Assembly (NCBI RefSeq): GCF_900162665.1
Contig: NZ_LT727811.1
Span: 562,063 to 626,062 of the forward strand
Reading direction: 5' to 3'
Source of the DNA: Oceanobacillus sojae
GTDB taxonomy: Bacteria; Bacillota; Bacilli; Bacillales; Amphibacillaceae
DNA: 64,000 nt
Position numbers and translations under genes: made by a program. Within the stretch, counting starts at the first letter, position 1. Each line of letters starts with the position of its first letter. The notes beneath the pieces are model-generated. The model was not told the DNA's origin, made no database searches, and saw only the letters and a program-made list of their open reading frames with translations. Shown here piece by piece: positions 17,340-26,859 of this stretch.

Positions 17340-17393
17340 AAAAAACTGATGAAGTAATGCACTTTTAGCATGCTTTATTTCATCAGTTTTTTT
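17340..17393. terminator. Terminator after the hexuronate operon
   Basis: AAAAACTGATGAA and TTCATCAGTTTTT form a 13-pair stem with T runs on both strands and a loop of about 25 bases. On the minus strand it lies about 90 bases after the last operon gene and before rlmH, separating the two units. Confidence 0.75.
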
Positions 17394-17481
17394 GATTGCC
17401 AGCCATATTTTTTATTTAAAATGCACAGACAGCCTGCTTTCCGTCACACATTAGTGCGTTAAAGACACAGTTAAGCAAAAT

Positions 17482-18498
17482 TTAAAACGTTAGTACAACT
17501 TTTGTCACCTTCATTGGCTCTGTTTCGATAAAGTGGATGGCTTCATGAATTCCTTCAAATGGAAAGATATGTGAAATAAAGTTCTTTCCATTAATTTTAC
17601 CTTTTTCAAACCAATCAATAACTTCTGGGAATTTATTGCAATGCAACCTCGAACCACTAATATCTAACTCATCCTTCGTGATAAGCAATTGTGGAATACT
17701 TGATGGTTTATCGGTAAACCCTAACACTACAATTCGGCCGCCTTTCCCAACAACCTGAATGGCCTGTTCAAAGGATTCTTTATTTCCAACTGCATCTATG
17801 ACTACATCGACTCCAAGAAATTTAGTAAAGTTATTAAGAGCTTCTGTTACATTTGTATTTTTCGGATTAATAGTATAATCAGCACGAAGCTCTTTTGCAA
17901 TTTCCAATCTTTCATCTATGATATCTGACACAATACAGACAGCACCCTTCGTTTTAGCAACCTGCAAGGCGCATAACCCTGCAGGGCCGGAGCCCATTAT
18001 AAAAACATAGTCTCCTTTTTCAACTTTACCGCGTGAATTCACTTGAGCGGCAACTGTAAATGGTTCAATCATGACTGCTTCTTCATAAGATATCGTATCT
18101 GGAATTTTAAAGATACTTTTTTCTGGAGCTGCCGTATACTCTCTGTATCCACCATCCTCATGAACGCCTCTGACCTTTAAATTCACGCATAAATTCGGTC
18201 TTCCTTTATTACAATATTTACACTCGCCACAATTTATAATAGGGTCAATGACAACTCTGTCATTCACTTTAAATTGCTCCACTTTTTCACCAATTTCCAC
18301 TACTTCACCAGCGATTTCATGCCCTATAATTCTTGGATAAGTTGCAACAGGTGAAGTTCCATGGTAAATATGAAGATCAGATCCACAAATCCCTGCAGCC
18401 TTCACTTTGATTTTTACATCATCCGGATTTAATATTCCAGGCTCTTCAACTTCCTTTATTTCGAGTATCCCAGGGTTTGTTACATAAATTGCCTTCAT
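17482..18498 (-). CDS. Zinc-dependent sugar alcohol/aldonate dehydrogenase (MDR family)
   Basis: A 338-residue medium-chain dehydrogenase. Catalytic zinc ligands: Cys in AGICGSD (about residue 38) and His/Glu in GHEIAGEV (about 60). Structural zinc Cys in GECKYCNKGRPNLC (about 90-104). Rossmann motif GSGPAGLCALQ, then VSDIIDERLEIAKELRADYTI, so NAD(H) is preferred. It is related to sorbitol, galactitol and L-idonate/L-gulonate 5-dehydrogenases. As the last gene of a hexuronate operon, an attractive role is oxidation of L-gulonate (or another aldonate) to fructuronate, feeding UxuB. That role is inferred from context. Confidence 0.82.
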   Translation of the reverse strand: MKAIYVTNPGILEIKEVEEPGILNPDDVKIKVKAAGICGSDLHIYHGTSPVATYPRIIGHEIAGEVVEIGEKVEQFKVNDRVVIDPIINCGECKYCNKGRPNLCVNLKVRGVHEDGGYREYTAAPEKSIFKIPDTISYEEAVMIEPFTVAAQVNSRGKVEKGDYVFIMGSGPAGLCALQVAKTKGAVCIVSDIIDERLEIAKELRADYTINPKNTNVTEALNNFTKFLGVDVVIDAVGNKESFEQAIQVVGKGGRIVVLGFTDKPSSIPQLLITKDELDISGSRLHCNKFPEVIDWFEKGKINGKNFISHIFPFEGIHEAIHFIETEPMKVTKVVLTF

Positions 18499-18576
18499 CT
18501 TTCAGCTCCCCCTTTCAATTACTTTTGCGGCATGTTCAAGGAAAATATCCTCTTTTTCATAATCGCTTTTAGAACA

Positions 18577-19590
18577 TTATTTGGCCAGGGATAGAACCTC
18601 TTTCCAAATCTCTTCATCAACCGGTATTCCATGCTCCATGTTATCTTGACGATTTTTTGCGGAATTTTCACCAGGATAATACACTTCACCATTCTCCTTC
18701 TCCGGCTCTGAAGTTTTTATATATTCCACAATTCCATCCACAACTTTTTCTGAATGTTCTTCTCCATTAATTTGGGCAGGATCCATGGCAATAAATACTT
18801 GTGAACAGCCTCCGCAGCTGCCTGCTTGTTCTTTGTCAATTTCATTTGTAGACAGGCCGCCCGACATAGTTGCTGCGACAGCATCCAGCAAAATAGAAAA
18901 ACCAGAACCCTTCCAATAGCCGGTTGGTAATACCCTCATTGTTTTTTCGATTGGCCCTGGTTCACTAGTCAGATTGCCGTTTTCGTCAAATCCTCCTGGA
19001 TAGGGTAATAATTCATTTTTTAATCTTGTTGTTTGTAATTTCCCGTAAGAATATTGAGACATGGCCATATCCAGAATCACAGGCCCTTTTTTTCTCGGTA
19101 CAGCCATTACAAATGGATTATTACCTATTCTTGTATTTTTTCCTCCCCATGCCGGCATTACAGATTCCGTATTCGTCCAACAAATACCGATAAATCCTTT
19201 TTCGACAGCTTTTAACCCATATGTACCTCCACGCATCCAATGAGTTGTATTTTGCAAAGTAACAATCCCAACACCATAGTTCTTAGCGATTTCCATTGCT
19301 CTATCCATTGCTGATATCGCATTTAATATTCCTGGGCCCCTGTTTCCGTTGTATACTTCAATTGCTCCCAAAGATTTAATTAAAGAAGGCTCCGCATTAA
19401 CATCTACCAAGCCTTGTTTTACATAATCCACAAAACGTGCAACCCGGTTAAGGCCGTGAGAGAATACGCCGTCACAGCTTGTTTCAGTATGAACCTGAGC
19501 ACACATATCAGCCTTTTCCTCACTCATTCCCGCTGATACAAATGCCTGTTTTACTTCTCTTTTCATCGTTTCAAAGGGTATCCTTGTCAT
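18577..19590 (-). CDS. 2,3-diketo-L-gulonate reductase-like enzyme (YiaK/DlgD family)
   Basis: A 337-residue member of the malate/L-lactate dehydrogenase type 2 family. The match to E. coli YiaK is visible along the whole length: SHGLNRVARF, NTTHWMRGGTYGLKAVEKGFIGICWTNTES, then MPAWGGKNTRIGNNP, ILDMAMSQYSYGKL, PGPIEKTMRVLPTGYWKGSG and a closing ENRRN-equivalent AKNRQDN. YiaK reduces 2,3-diketo-L-gulonate to 3-keto-L-gulonate with NADH. Here no later steps of that pathway are seen, so a related 2-keto sugar acid may be the real substrate. The catalytic His in SHG (residue about 44) and in THWMRGG are kept. Confidence 0.78.
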   Translation of the reverse strand: MTRIPFETMKREVKQAFVSAGMSEEKADMCAQVHTETSCDGVFSHGLNRVARFVDYVKQGLVDVNAEPSLIKSLGAIEVYNGNRGPGILNAISAMDRAMEIAKNYGVGIVTLQNTTHWMRGGTYGLKAVEKGFIGICWTNTESVMPAWGGKNTRIGNNPFVMAVPRKKGPVILDMAMSQYSYGKLQTTRLKNELLPYPGGFDENGNLTSEPGPIEKTMRVLPTGYWKGSGFSILLDAVAATMSGGLSTNEIDKEQAGSCGGCSQVFIAMDPAQINGEEHSEKVVDGIVEYIKTSEPEKENGEVYYPGENSAKNRQDNMEHGIPVDEEIWKEVLSLAK

Positions 19591-19784
19591 TTTTTTACTC
19601 CTTTTTTGTTTTTTTAAGACAAAACGGTTGTTACCTTCTCATCCTTAATTTCATCACTTTCATTTCCTGAACAAATATCGGCCTTTTACTGGATAAGCCC
19701 AAAACTAGAATAGACTTATTGCCTTTTCATCAATTAAATTGCTTCCTGCTTGGATGAACAAACCTTTGTTATCTACGGAAATTT

Positions 19785-20633
19785 CTACACACCCGAATAC
19801 GCCATAAACCCGCCATCAACTGGTACAGTGATACCAGTAACAAATCCTGACATTTCTTTATCTGCGAGCCATAACATTGTACCTAACAAATCCTCAGGTG
19901 TTCCGAACCTTCTCATTGGTGTATGACTGATAATTTTATTTGATCTTTCTGTTAAGGAACCGTCTTCTTCTGTTAATAGATTCTTATTTTGCTCCGTTAA
20001 AAAGAACCCTGGTGCAATTGCATTTATACGTATTCCTGATTCGGCAAAATGGACGGATAACCACTTAGTAAGATTTTCTATACCAGCTTTTGCAGCGCTG
20101 TAAGCAGGTACTTTTGTCATTGGGGAGGGTGCACTCATGGAAGATATGTTAATGACGACTGCCCCTTCCCGCTTAACCATATCCCTGGTGAAAATTTGAG
20201 TAGGTATAAGCGTCCCTAGAATATTCAAGTCGAAAACAAACCCGAAGCCTTCTTTAGTTAAATCAAAAAAGGTTTTCGTTTCTTTGTCTTCAAGATCTGC
20301 CAATTGGAATTTTTCTTTTGATGTAATCCCATCAGGATGATTGCCTCCAGCACCATTGATTAGAATGTCGCAAACCCCGAGTTTTTCATTTATTAATGTC
20401 CTTGCCTCGTTAACATCCTCCTGATTCAGGACATCACAAGCGACAGCCAATGCTTCTCCACCCATATTGGTAATATCTTCTTCAACTATTTTTCCTTTTT
20501 CTATATTTCTATTTAATATAGCTACTTTAACGCCTTGTCTGCCTAATTCTCTGGCCATCGCTCCACATAGTACTCCGCTTCCGCCTGTGATAACAGCTGT
20601 TTTCCCTTTTAAATTCTCATTTAGTGTCAGCAT
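19785..20633 (-). CDS. uxuB: D-fructuronate (mannonate) oxidoreductase, SDR type
   Basis: A 282-residue short-chain dehydrogenase that interconverts D-fructuronate and D-mannonate with NAD(H). Rossmann motif [15 protein letters not shown] near residue 18, NNAG variant NGAGG, active-site Ser in NISSMSAP and YSAAK (Tyr/Lys). The insert [30 protein letters not shown] is characteristic of the UxuB/YjmF branch. It stands 16 bases upstream of the next gene in the operon direction, uxuA. About 190 non-coding bases separate it from the YiaK-like gene; I see no clear signal there. Confidence 0.87.
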   Translation of the reverse strand: MLTLNENLKGKTAVITGGSGVLCGAMARELGRQGVKVAILNRNIEKGKIVEEDITNMGGEALAVACDVLNQEDVNEARTLINEKLGVCDILINGAGGNHPDGITSKEKFQLADLEDKETKTFFDLTKEGFGFVFDLNILGTLIPTQIFTRDMVKREGAVVINISSMSAPSPMTKVPAYSAAKAGIENLTKWLSVHFAESGIRINAIAPGFFLTEQNKNLLTEEDGSLTERSNKIISHTPMRRFGTPEDLLGTMLWLADKEMSGFVTGITVPVDGGFMAYSGV

Positions 20634-20649
20634 TTCATATGCACCTCAC

Positions 20650-21711
20650 TTATCGTTGTAACGAATCCCAAATCCCCCACAAATACATAATCCCAAGTGC
20701 CCGGTCATACAGGCCGTAGCCTGGTCGGCATTTCTCGCCCCATATATGTCTGCCATGATCTGGTCGAGCATAACCAGTAAAACCAATATCATGGTAAGCC
20801 TTTACAATTTCAAACATATCAATAGAACCATCCTGTGTTCTGTGAGAGGTTTCTATGAAATCTCCATTCTCCATTCGCCGCACGTTTCGAATGTGTGCAA
20901 AATGAATTTTGTTTCCAAATTCTCTTATCATTTCTGGTAAATTATTAAGAGAATTAGCTCCTAAAGAACCTGTACAGAAAGTTAAACCATTAGAAGGGCT
21001 ATCGACCAGCTTTAAAAGTTTTTTTATATTTTCCTTCCTCGTTATAATCCTCGGCAAACCGAAAATAGACCAAGGTGGATCATCTGGATGGATGGCCATT
21101 TTAATATCATGTTCCTCAGCTACCGGAATAATCTCTTCCAGGAAGTACTTAAGGTTTTCCCACAGCTTTTCTTCTGTTACACTCTTATAGGATTCAAATA
21201 AATCAAATAATCTATCCAAACGTTCCGGTTCCCATCCTGGTAATGTAAACTCTTTCGTTTTTAAAAATTCCTCCACTAAGTCTGATGGATTCATATTTTC
21301 AAGCTTAGCTTTCTCATAGAACATTGCTGTGGAACCATCTTCCAGCTCCTTAAACAGGTCCGTTCGGATCCAATCAAACACAGGCATGAAATTATAACAA
21401 ATGACCTTCACACCTACTTTTGCTAAGTTTTTAATCGTTTCCTTATAATTCGCAATATACATATCCCGAGAATTTGTTCCCAATTTGATAGCCTCGTGAA
21501 CATTTACACTCTCCACAACATCTATATTAAGATCGAATTGTTCAGCCTGTTTTTTTACTTCAAGAATTTTCTCTATTGGCCACTTCTCTCCAGGTTCTAC
21601 ATCATGAAGAGCCCATACAACGCCTTTTACCCCTGGAATTTGTTTTATATGAGAAAGAGGAATATGGTCATTCCCCTCTCCAAACCATCTGAATACCATT
21701 TCCATGTTCAT
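20650..21711 (-). CDS. uxuA: Mannonate dehydratase
   Basis: This enzyme dehydrates D-mannonate to 2-keto-3-deoxy-D-gluconate. It is a TIM-barrel metal enzyme of about 353 residues (family about 355-395). Recognisable are the start MEMVFRWFGEGND, KVICYNFMPVFDW, metal-site segments around MAIHPDDPPWSIFGLPRI and TGSLGA, then HFAHIRNVRR, and PDHGRHIWGE near the C-terminus. The start is uncertain: two GTGs at 21717/21714 and ATGs at 21711 and 21705 follow a weak GTGGTGA site; ATG 21711 is chosen. It lies 12 bases after uxaC. Confidence 0.94.
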   Translation of the reverse strand: MNMEMVFRWFGEGNDHIPLSHIKQIPGVKGVVWALHDVEPGEKWPIEKILEVKKQAEQFDLNIDVVESVNVHEAIKLGTNSRDMYIANYKETIKNLAKVGVKVICYNFMPVFDWIRTDLFKELEDGSTAMFYEKAKLENMNPSDLVEEFLKTKEFTLPGWEPERLDRLFDLFESYKSVTEEKLWENLKYFLEEIIPVAEEHDIKMAIHPDDPPWSIFGLPRIITRKENIKKLLKLVDSPSNGLTFCTGSLGANSLNNLPEMIREFGNKIHFAHIRNVRRMENGDFIETSHRTQDGSIDMFEIVKAYHDIGFTGYARPDHGRHIWGEKCRPGYGLYDRALGIMYLWGIWDSLQR

Positions 21712-21723
21712 CACCACTAGTTT

Positions 21724-23127
21724 CTAAAAATTTAATTCTAAATAATTTTTTACATTAAAATAGCAGATATTTTTTACAATATTTCCTAATATCTCTATAT
21801 CTTCAGGGTATTCACCCTTTTCAACCCATTCTCCAATAACGTTGCATAGAATTCTTCTGAAATATTCATGCCTTGTAAAGGATAGTAAGCTTCTGGAATC
21901 AGTCAGCATACCAACAAAATTTGATAGCATACCGCAATTGGCTAATACATTGATTTGGTCTACCATGCCATTTCGTTGATCATTAAACCACCAGGCTGTT
22001 CCAAATTGAATTTTACCAGATACTTCCCCCTGGAAATTACCGATCATAGATGCAATCATATAATTATCCCTTGGATTTAAATTATATATAATCGATTTTG
22101 GCAAAGAATTATCAGCATTCAGTGAATCTAATAGATGAGATAAGTCAGCAGCATAGGTAAAATCAGCAATTGAGTCAAACCCTGTATTGGATCCAATTTT
22201 TTCGAACATCCTTGTATTATTATTTCGTATTGCTCCAATATGTAATTGCATCGCCCAGCCATACTGACGATAAAGCTTACCAAGAGATTTTAACATTGCC
22301 GTTTTATATTGAATCTTTTCCTCATTATTAAGAGCCTTATTCGCTAATCCTTTTAAGAAAATGGCGTTGACTTCTTCTTCACTTGCTTCTAAATAGAAGT
22401 TTGAATCCAGTCCATGGTCTGAAAGTCTACAGCCTGCCTTATTAAAGTAATCTACTCTTGTTTCAATTGCTTTCACTAAATTTGAAAATGAATCTATTTG
22501 TATATTAGATAATTCTTCTAATTTTCCGATCCACTCATAAAAAGATGGACTTTCAACAGTCAACGCACCATCTGGACGAAAAGTAGGAAGAACCTTAACA
22601 TTCAAATTGACATTTTCTTGTATTTTCTTGTGATACTTTAGGTCATCTAATGGATCGTCTGTAGTACATAAACTATCCACATTAAAGCTTTTGATTAGTT
22701 CTTGAGCAGTAAATGAAGAGGTACCTAATAACTCGTTGCAATGATTCCAGATTTCATCAGCCGTCACTGGATTAAGCGTTTTTTCTACATTAAAAACTCT
22801 TTTCAACTCCAGATGGGTCCAATGGTAAAGCGGATTTCCGAGCAGGTAGGGGACTGTTTCTGCCCATTTATTAAACTTCTCACGCTCTTCCCCGTCTCCA
22901 GTGACCCACTTTTCATCAACTCCATTACTCCGTAAAGCCCTCCATTTGTAGTGGTCTTCTTTTAACCAAATCTCTGTCAGATTTGAAAATGTTTTATTCT
23001 CAGCAATTTCCTTAGCAGAAAGATGGCAATGATAATCAATAATAGGCATATCCTTAGCAAAATTATGATACAACATCTTTGCCGTTTCAGTTTCTAATAA
23101 AAAATCTTTATCCATAAAAGCCTTCAT
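21724..23127 (-). CDS. uxaC: Glucuronate (uronate) isomerase
   Basis: UxaC isomerises D-glucuronate to D-fructuronate and D-galacturonate to D-tagaturonate. It has 467 residues, the family size, with IIDYHCHLSAKEIAENKTF near residue 30, TTDDPLDDLKYH, LPTFRPDGA, MQLHIGAIRNNNTRMF, and LTDSRSLLSFTRHEYFRRILCN in the C-terminal half. The start follows GGGAGTGA. It entails that imported hexuronates are processed in this operon. No tagaturonate reductase or altronate dehydratase is seen, so glucuronate is the likelier substrate. Confidence 0.96.
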   Translation of the reverse strand: MKAFMDKDFLLETETAKMLYHNFAKDMPIIDYHCHLSAKEIAENKTFSNLTEIWLKEDHYKWRALRSNGVDEKWVTGDGEEREKFNKWAETVPYLLGNPLYHWTHLELKRVFNVEKTLNPVTADEIWNHCNELLGTSSFTAQELIKSFNVDSLCTTDDPLDDLKYHKKIQENVNLNVKVLPTFRPDGALTVESPSFYEWIGKLEELSNIQIDSFSNLVKAIETRVDYFNKAGCRLSDHGLDSNFYLEASEEEVNAIFLKGLANKALNNEEKIQYKTAMLKSLGKLYRQYGWAMQLHIGAIRNNNTRMFEKIGSNTGFDSIADFTYAADLSHLLDSLNADNSLPKSIIYNLNPRDNYMIASMIGNFQGEVSGKIQFGTAWWFNDQRNGMVDQINVLANCGMLSNFVGMLTDSRSLLSFTRHEYFRRILCNVIGEWVEKGEYPEDIEILGNIVKNICYFNVKNYLELNF

Positions 23128-23147
23128 GATAATGCTTCACTCCCTGA

Positions 23148-23906
23148 TCAGTCCATTAATAATCCACCATTCATTTCCAATATTTCACCTATTATATAAC
23201 TTGCTTCATCTGATGCTAAAAACAAGGCCCCTCCTGCTATTTCTTTTGCTGTGCCTTCTCTTCCAAGCGGTACTTGAGCAGCCATTTGCTTGCGCATTTC
23301 AGCTGTTGTAAATTTTTCATGAAAAGGAGTGGAAATAACCCCTGGCGCTATCCCATTAACCCGTATATTAGAGTCAACCAGTTCTTTCGCAAGCCCTCTC
23401 GTTAATGTACTAACAGCTCCTTTTGCTGCTGCATAAGCTACAGCTCCCCCGCCACCGCCATTTCGAGCAGCGATGGATGTCATATTAATAATCGAGCCTT
23501 TCTTTTGTTTTTTCATGAAAGGGAGCACTGATTGTGTTACATGTAAAACAGATGTTAAGTTAAGATTGATAATTTTTGTCCACGTCTCTAAGTCTAAATC
23601 TTCTATCTTTGAACGCTTCACCATAGCTCCGGCATTATTCACTAAAACATCTATTTGCTTATATTTATGAATAATCTCAGCAGTCATCCGATCTACTTCA
23701 CTTCTATTTGTGACATCACCTAACACAAGAAGCGCACTCGCTCCTCTGTCTCGAACCTCTTTTAATGTTATTTCAGCTTCCTTCACACTCGAATTCCCAT
23801 GAACTATAACATTTGCTCCATTCTCAGCAAACGCTAAAGCAATTTCTCTCCCAATTCCTGTACTGCTTCCAGTAACCCAAACAACTTTCTCTTTAAAAGA
23901 AAACAT
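23148..23906 (-). CDS. Short-chain dehydrogenase/reductase of the hexuronate operon
   Basis: A classical SDR of 252 residues: TGSSTGIGREIALAF near residue 12, NNAGA, active-site Ser in NMTSIAA, YAAAK (Tyr/Lys), and a C-terminal GEILEMNGGLLMD. The start is the ATG at 23906, which follows GGAGG; the TTG at 23918 overlaps the ribosome site. It is close to 3-ketoacyl-ACP reductase and glucose/gluconate dehydrogenase-like SDRs. Its place between the TRAP genes and uxaC suggests a role on a sugar acid, possibly a 5-keto or 4-deoxy hexuronate. The exact substrate cannot be read from the sequence. Confidence 0.8.
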   Translation of the reverse strand: MFSFKEKVVWVTGSSTGIGREIALAFAENGANVIVHGNSSVKEAEITLKEVRDRGASALLVLGDVTNRSEVDRMTAEIIHKYKQIDVLVNNAGAMVKRSKIEDLDLETWTKIINLNLTSVLHVTQSVLPFMKKQKKGSIINMTSIAARNGGGGGAVAYAAAKGAVSTLTRGLAKELVDSNIRVNGIAPGVISTPFHEKFTTAEMRKQMAAQVPLGREGTAKEIAGGALFLASDEASYIIGEILEMNGGLLMD

Positions 23907-23957
23907 ATATACCTCCAAGTAATTTTAAATATTTAATAGAAATCTATTATGAAGAAA

Positions 23958-25238
23958 TCACATAAACATATTTGGTAAAAACATAACTAGTCCCGGGAAA
24001 AATGTTAATATCGCAATTAACACAAGGACACCGATTATAAAAGGAATGGATTCTTTCACATAATCCTCAATAGGAACATTCATTAATGAGGTTGTAGTGT
24101 ACATTGTGACACCTACTGGCGGGGTCATTCCTCCCATTGTCACAATAATCATCATCAAGATACCGAAATGTACTGGATCAATACCTATTTGCTTGATGAC
24201 AGGCAAAAAGATTGGCGTCAATAATAATACTAATACTGTTGATTCTATTAACATACCGGCAAAAACTAAAAAGATTAATATGATTATTAATATCAGGGTC
24301 GGGTTACTTGTGACCCCAATTAATAGTTCTGTCGCGTTCTGAGGCAATCTTGTATATGTAATAAGAAAGCCTAAAATAGCAGAAGCTGAAATGATTATCA
24401 ATATAGTAGCATTATCAATAACTGACTGTTCTATCGCTTTTATGAACCCTTTCCAATTCAATTCCTTATAAACAAAATATCCGATGACGAGAGCATAAAC
24501 TACTGCAAATGCGCCGGCTTCTGATGCAGTAAACACTCCAAAACGAATTCCAACAATTAAAATAACAGGAAAAAGCAAAGCCCAAATACTATCTTTGAAG
24601 GAAATAAGCACTTCTTTAAAGGTTGCTCTTTTTATATCTATGTTTTGATCATATCCTCTTTTTTTCGCAATAAGATAAGAGACAACCATTAAGAAGACCA
24701 TCATTAAGAATCCTGGAATAATACCTGCTAAGAACAGTTTACCTATGGAAACTTCACCTACGTAACCGTATAGAATAAGGCCTATACTTGGTGGAATAGT
24801 CGCTGTTATAAGAGAGCTGACAGCAATAATCCCTGCAGAGTAACCTCCAGAATATCCTCTTTCAATCATCTTATGTCCTAAAATTCTACTTTGCATGGCG
24901 GCATCTGCATTAGCAGACCCGGATACCCCTCCCATAATGGTGCTGAGGACAATGGAAACATGTGCTAAACTGCCTACAATATGTCCTGTCAATGCATTTG
25001 CAAAGCGAATCAGCCGATTAGTTATTCCAGAAGAGTTCATTAGATTACCAGCTAAAATAAAAAATGGAACGGCTAGTAATGGGAATGATTGTGTTCCAGT
25101 AACCATCCGCTGTATAACGATTTCAGTTGGCAAACCTGGTTCTAACAGAATAAAGCATAAACTTGCTATTCCAATTGCAAAGGCCACGGGCATGTTAAGG
25201 AGTAATAAAATCAAAAAAACAACCGCTACAATTAACAT
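23958..25238 (-). CDS. TRAP transporter large permease (DctM)
   Basis: A 426-residue protein with about 12 membrane segments. It has TRAP DctM hallmarks: LAVPFFILAGNLMNSSGITNRLI, GGVSGSANADAAMQSRI, ATIPPSIGLILYGYVGEVSIGKLFLAGIIPG, and MTPPVGVTMYTT near the C-terminus. It carries solute coupled to a sodium gradient, using the binding protein at 25735 and the small subunit at 25244. Position next to uxaC/uxuA/uxuB points to hexuronate uptake. Confidence 0.93.
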   Translation of the reverse strand: MLIVAVVFLILLLLNMPVAFAIGIASLCFILLEPGLPTEIVIQRMVTGTQSFPLLAVPFFILAGNLMNSSGITNRLIRFANALTGHIVGSLAHVSIVLSTIMGGVSGSANADAAMQSRILGHKMIERGYSGGYSAGIIAVSSLITATIPPSIGLILYGYVGEVSIGKLFLAGIIPGFLMMVFLMVVSYLIAKKRGYDQNIDIKRATFKEVLISFKDSIWALLFPVILIVGIRFGVFTASEAGAFAVVYALVIGYFVYKELNWKGFIKAIEQSVIDNATILIIISASAILGFLITYTRLPQNATELLIGVTSNPTLILIIILIFLVFAGMLIESTVLVLLLTPIFLPVIKQIGIDPVHFGILMMIIVTMGGMTPPVGVTMYTTTSLMNVPIEDYVKESIPFIIGVLVLIAILTFFPGLVMFLPNMFM

Positions 25239-25243
25239 TTATC

Positions 25244-25735
25244 TCACTCCCCTGATCCGGCAATTTTTAAAATTTTTTCTTTTATCTTAATTAAAATGGT
25301 AATTATCATTAAAGCGCTCCCAACAGGAACCGATAGGGTTACTATGGAATAACTAATTGTAAGATTGTTGATTAATCGTAAAGAGTTTTCAATACTGAGC
25401 AAAATTCCAAAATAAAAAATAAAACCAAGAAATCCTAATACTAATAAATCCATGATAATTTCAACAAATGCGCTTAATTTACCCGGCAATTTTCTTGTGA
25501 AAAAATCAACACCGATGTGCTTGTTTTCTCTAAGTGCCCGATTTGCTCCTAAAAAGATAACCCATACAAATAGTAATTGGGCAAATTCAACAGACCATAC
25601 GATGGGGTACCCCGCCCATCGCATGACTGCCGCAACGAATACAAATAAAACTACACCGATCATTAAGAGATTCGTAATGACATTTTCAGTTTTTACATAT
25701 CCTTGAGCAATTTTTTTAATCATATGATCACTCAC
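25244..25735 (-). CDS. TRAP transporter small permease (DctQ)
   Basis: A 163-residue protein with four membrane helices and the DctQ pattern: RWAGYPIVWSVEFAQLLFVWVIFLGANRALRENKHIGVDFF. It pairs with DctM, whose gene starts only five bases on. The start could be GTG 25735, which overlaps the stop of the DctP gene, or ATG 25723. Confidence 0.88.
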   Translation of the reverse strand: MSDHMIKKIAQGYVKTENVITNLLMIGVVLFVFVAAVMRWAGYPIVWSVEFAQLLFVWVIFLGANRALRENKHIGVDFFTRKLPGKLSAFVEIIMDLLVLGFLGFIFYFGILLSIENSLRLINNLTISYSIVTLSVPVGSALMIITILIKIKEKILKIAGSGE

Positions 25736-26751
25736 TATTTCCCTAGAATTTTATTAATTTCTTCACGAAGTTCCTCAAAACCATCAAATTCAGCGTAAAC
25801 TGTTTCTGTTGCTTCCTTGAATGGTTCGATGTCCACTTCATTCACTTCAACACCAGCATCTATTAAATCCTGCTCGTATTCTGCTAGTGAATCTACGATA
25901 TTTCCAGAAGCTTCTTCTGCAGCTTTCAAAGATTCTTCATATACAATTTCTTGGTATTCTTGAGGCAGGTTTTCCATCCAATTTGTTCCGGTAACAAGAC
26001 CTGTCAAGAGTTGAAAATGGCTTGTTTTTGTAATGTGGCTAATGACTTCTTGCAGATTTGCCCCAAAAGTTGCTGAGTGGTGAGCCTCTGCAGCATCAAT
26101 GACTCCCTGTTGCAACCCTGGATATACTTCAGACCATGCTAACCCTACCGGACTAGCTCCCATTGCTGACATTGACTCCAGAGATATTGGTGAACCCGCA
26201 GTTCTTAATTGAACCCCTTGAAGATCTTCCGGCTTTTCAATTTCCTTATTTGTAAGCAGGTGACGGTCTCCCTGATACCAATTAAATGATAAAACCTGTA
26301 AACCATGCTCTTGCGCCAGCTCCTCTTCCCAGCCTTTAAATAGATCAGACTGTACCAGCTCATTTGCTTCTTCATAACTATCAACAATGTATGGCGCTCC
26401 TAATATTCCAATTTCCGGAACCATCTCTGCTAGTCTTCCTCCGTCAGTTAATACAGCAACATTTGCTCCACCTTTTGCCTGCTCCAAAACATCCTTATCT
26501 TCACCTAATGATCCGTTTCCAAAAATCTCAAAAACGACTTCACCATTTGTTCTTTCTTCAACTCGCTCTTTTAATGTAACTAACCCCTGATAAATCGGGT
26601 CAGATTCAGCCAGAGCTGTTGCTACCTTCAATGTGTAAACTTCCCCTTCTTCCCCATCACCGGCAGCGCTTCCATTTCCACTGCCGCAAGCAGCTAGTAA
26701 TAACATGGCAAAAATCAGTACGCTTGAAAAAAATACCCCTTTAAATTTCAT
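25735..26751 (-). CDS. TRAP transporter substrate-binding lipoprotein (DctP), likely hexuronate-specific
   Basis: About 338 residues from ATG 26751 (GAGGAGG six bases upstream; the longer frame upstream is non-coding). Lipoprotein signal with LLLAACGSG, then the TRAP-T family fold: VATALAESDPIYQGL, NKEIEKPEDLQGVQLRTAGSPI, and GLAWSEVYPGLQQGVIDAAE. The conserved Arg in LRTAGSP normally pairs with the carboxylate of the ligand. It should capture an acidic sugar such as glucuronate outside the membrane. It is the first gene of the operon and is preceded by a cre site. Confidence 0.92.
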   Translation of the reverse strand: MKFKGVFFSSVLIFAMLLLAACGSGNGSAAGDGEEGEVYTLKVATALAESDPIYQGLVTLKERVEERTNGEVVFEIFGNGSLGEDKDVLEQAKGGANVAVLTDGGRLAEMVPEIGILGAPYIVDSYEEANELVQSDLFKGWEEELAQEHGLQVLSFNWYQGDRHLLTNKEIEKPEDLQGVQLRTAGSPISLESMSAMGASPVGLAWSEVYPGLQQGVIDAAEAHHSATFGANLQEVISHITKTSHFQLLTGLVTGTNWMENLPQEYQEIVYEESLKAAEEASGNIVDSLAEYEQDLIDAGVEVNEVDIEPFKEATETVYAEFDGFEELREEINKILGK

Positions 26752-26812
26752 GAGACTCCTCCTCATTTTTTGATTTTTTACTAAACGTAAATTAGGTAAC
26801 ATTCATTTTTAT

Positions 26813-26826
26813 ATAAAGCGCTTACA
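26813..26826 (-). promoter_or_regulatory. CcpA cre site upstream of the hexuronate operon
   Basis: The minus strand reads TGTAAGCGCTTTAT, a close match to the cre consensus TGWAANCGNTNWCA, about 60 bases before the DctP start. It predicts catabolite repression by CcpA with HPr-Ser-P. Confidence 0.65.
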
Positions 26827-26859
26827 AATAATATTAAAAAATTTTCTATGGCAGAAAAT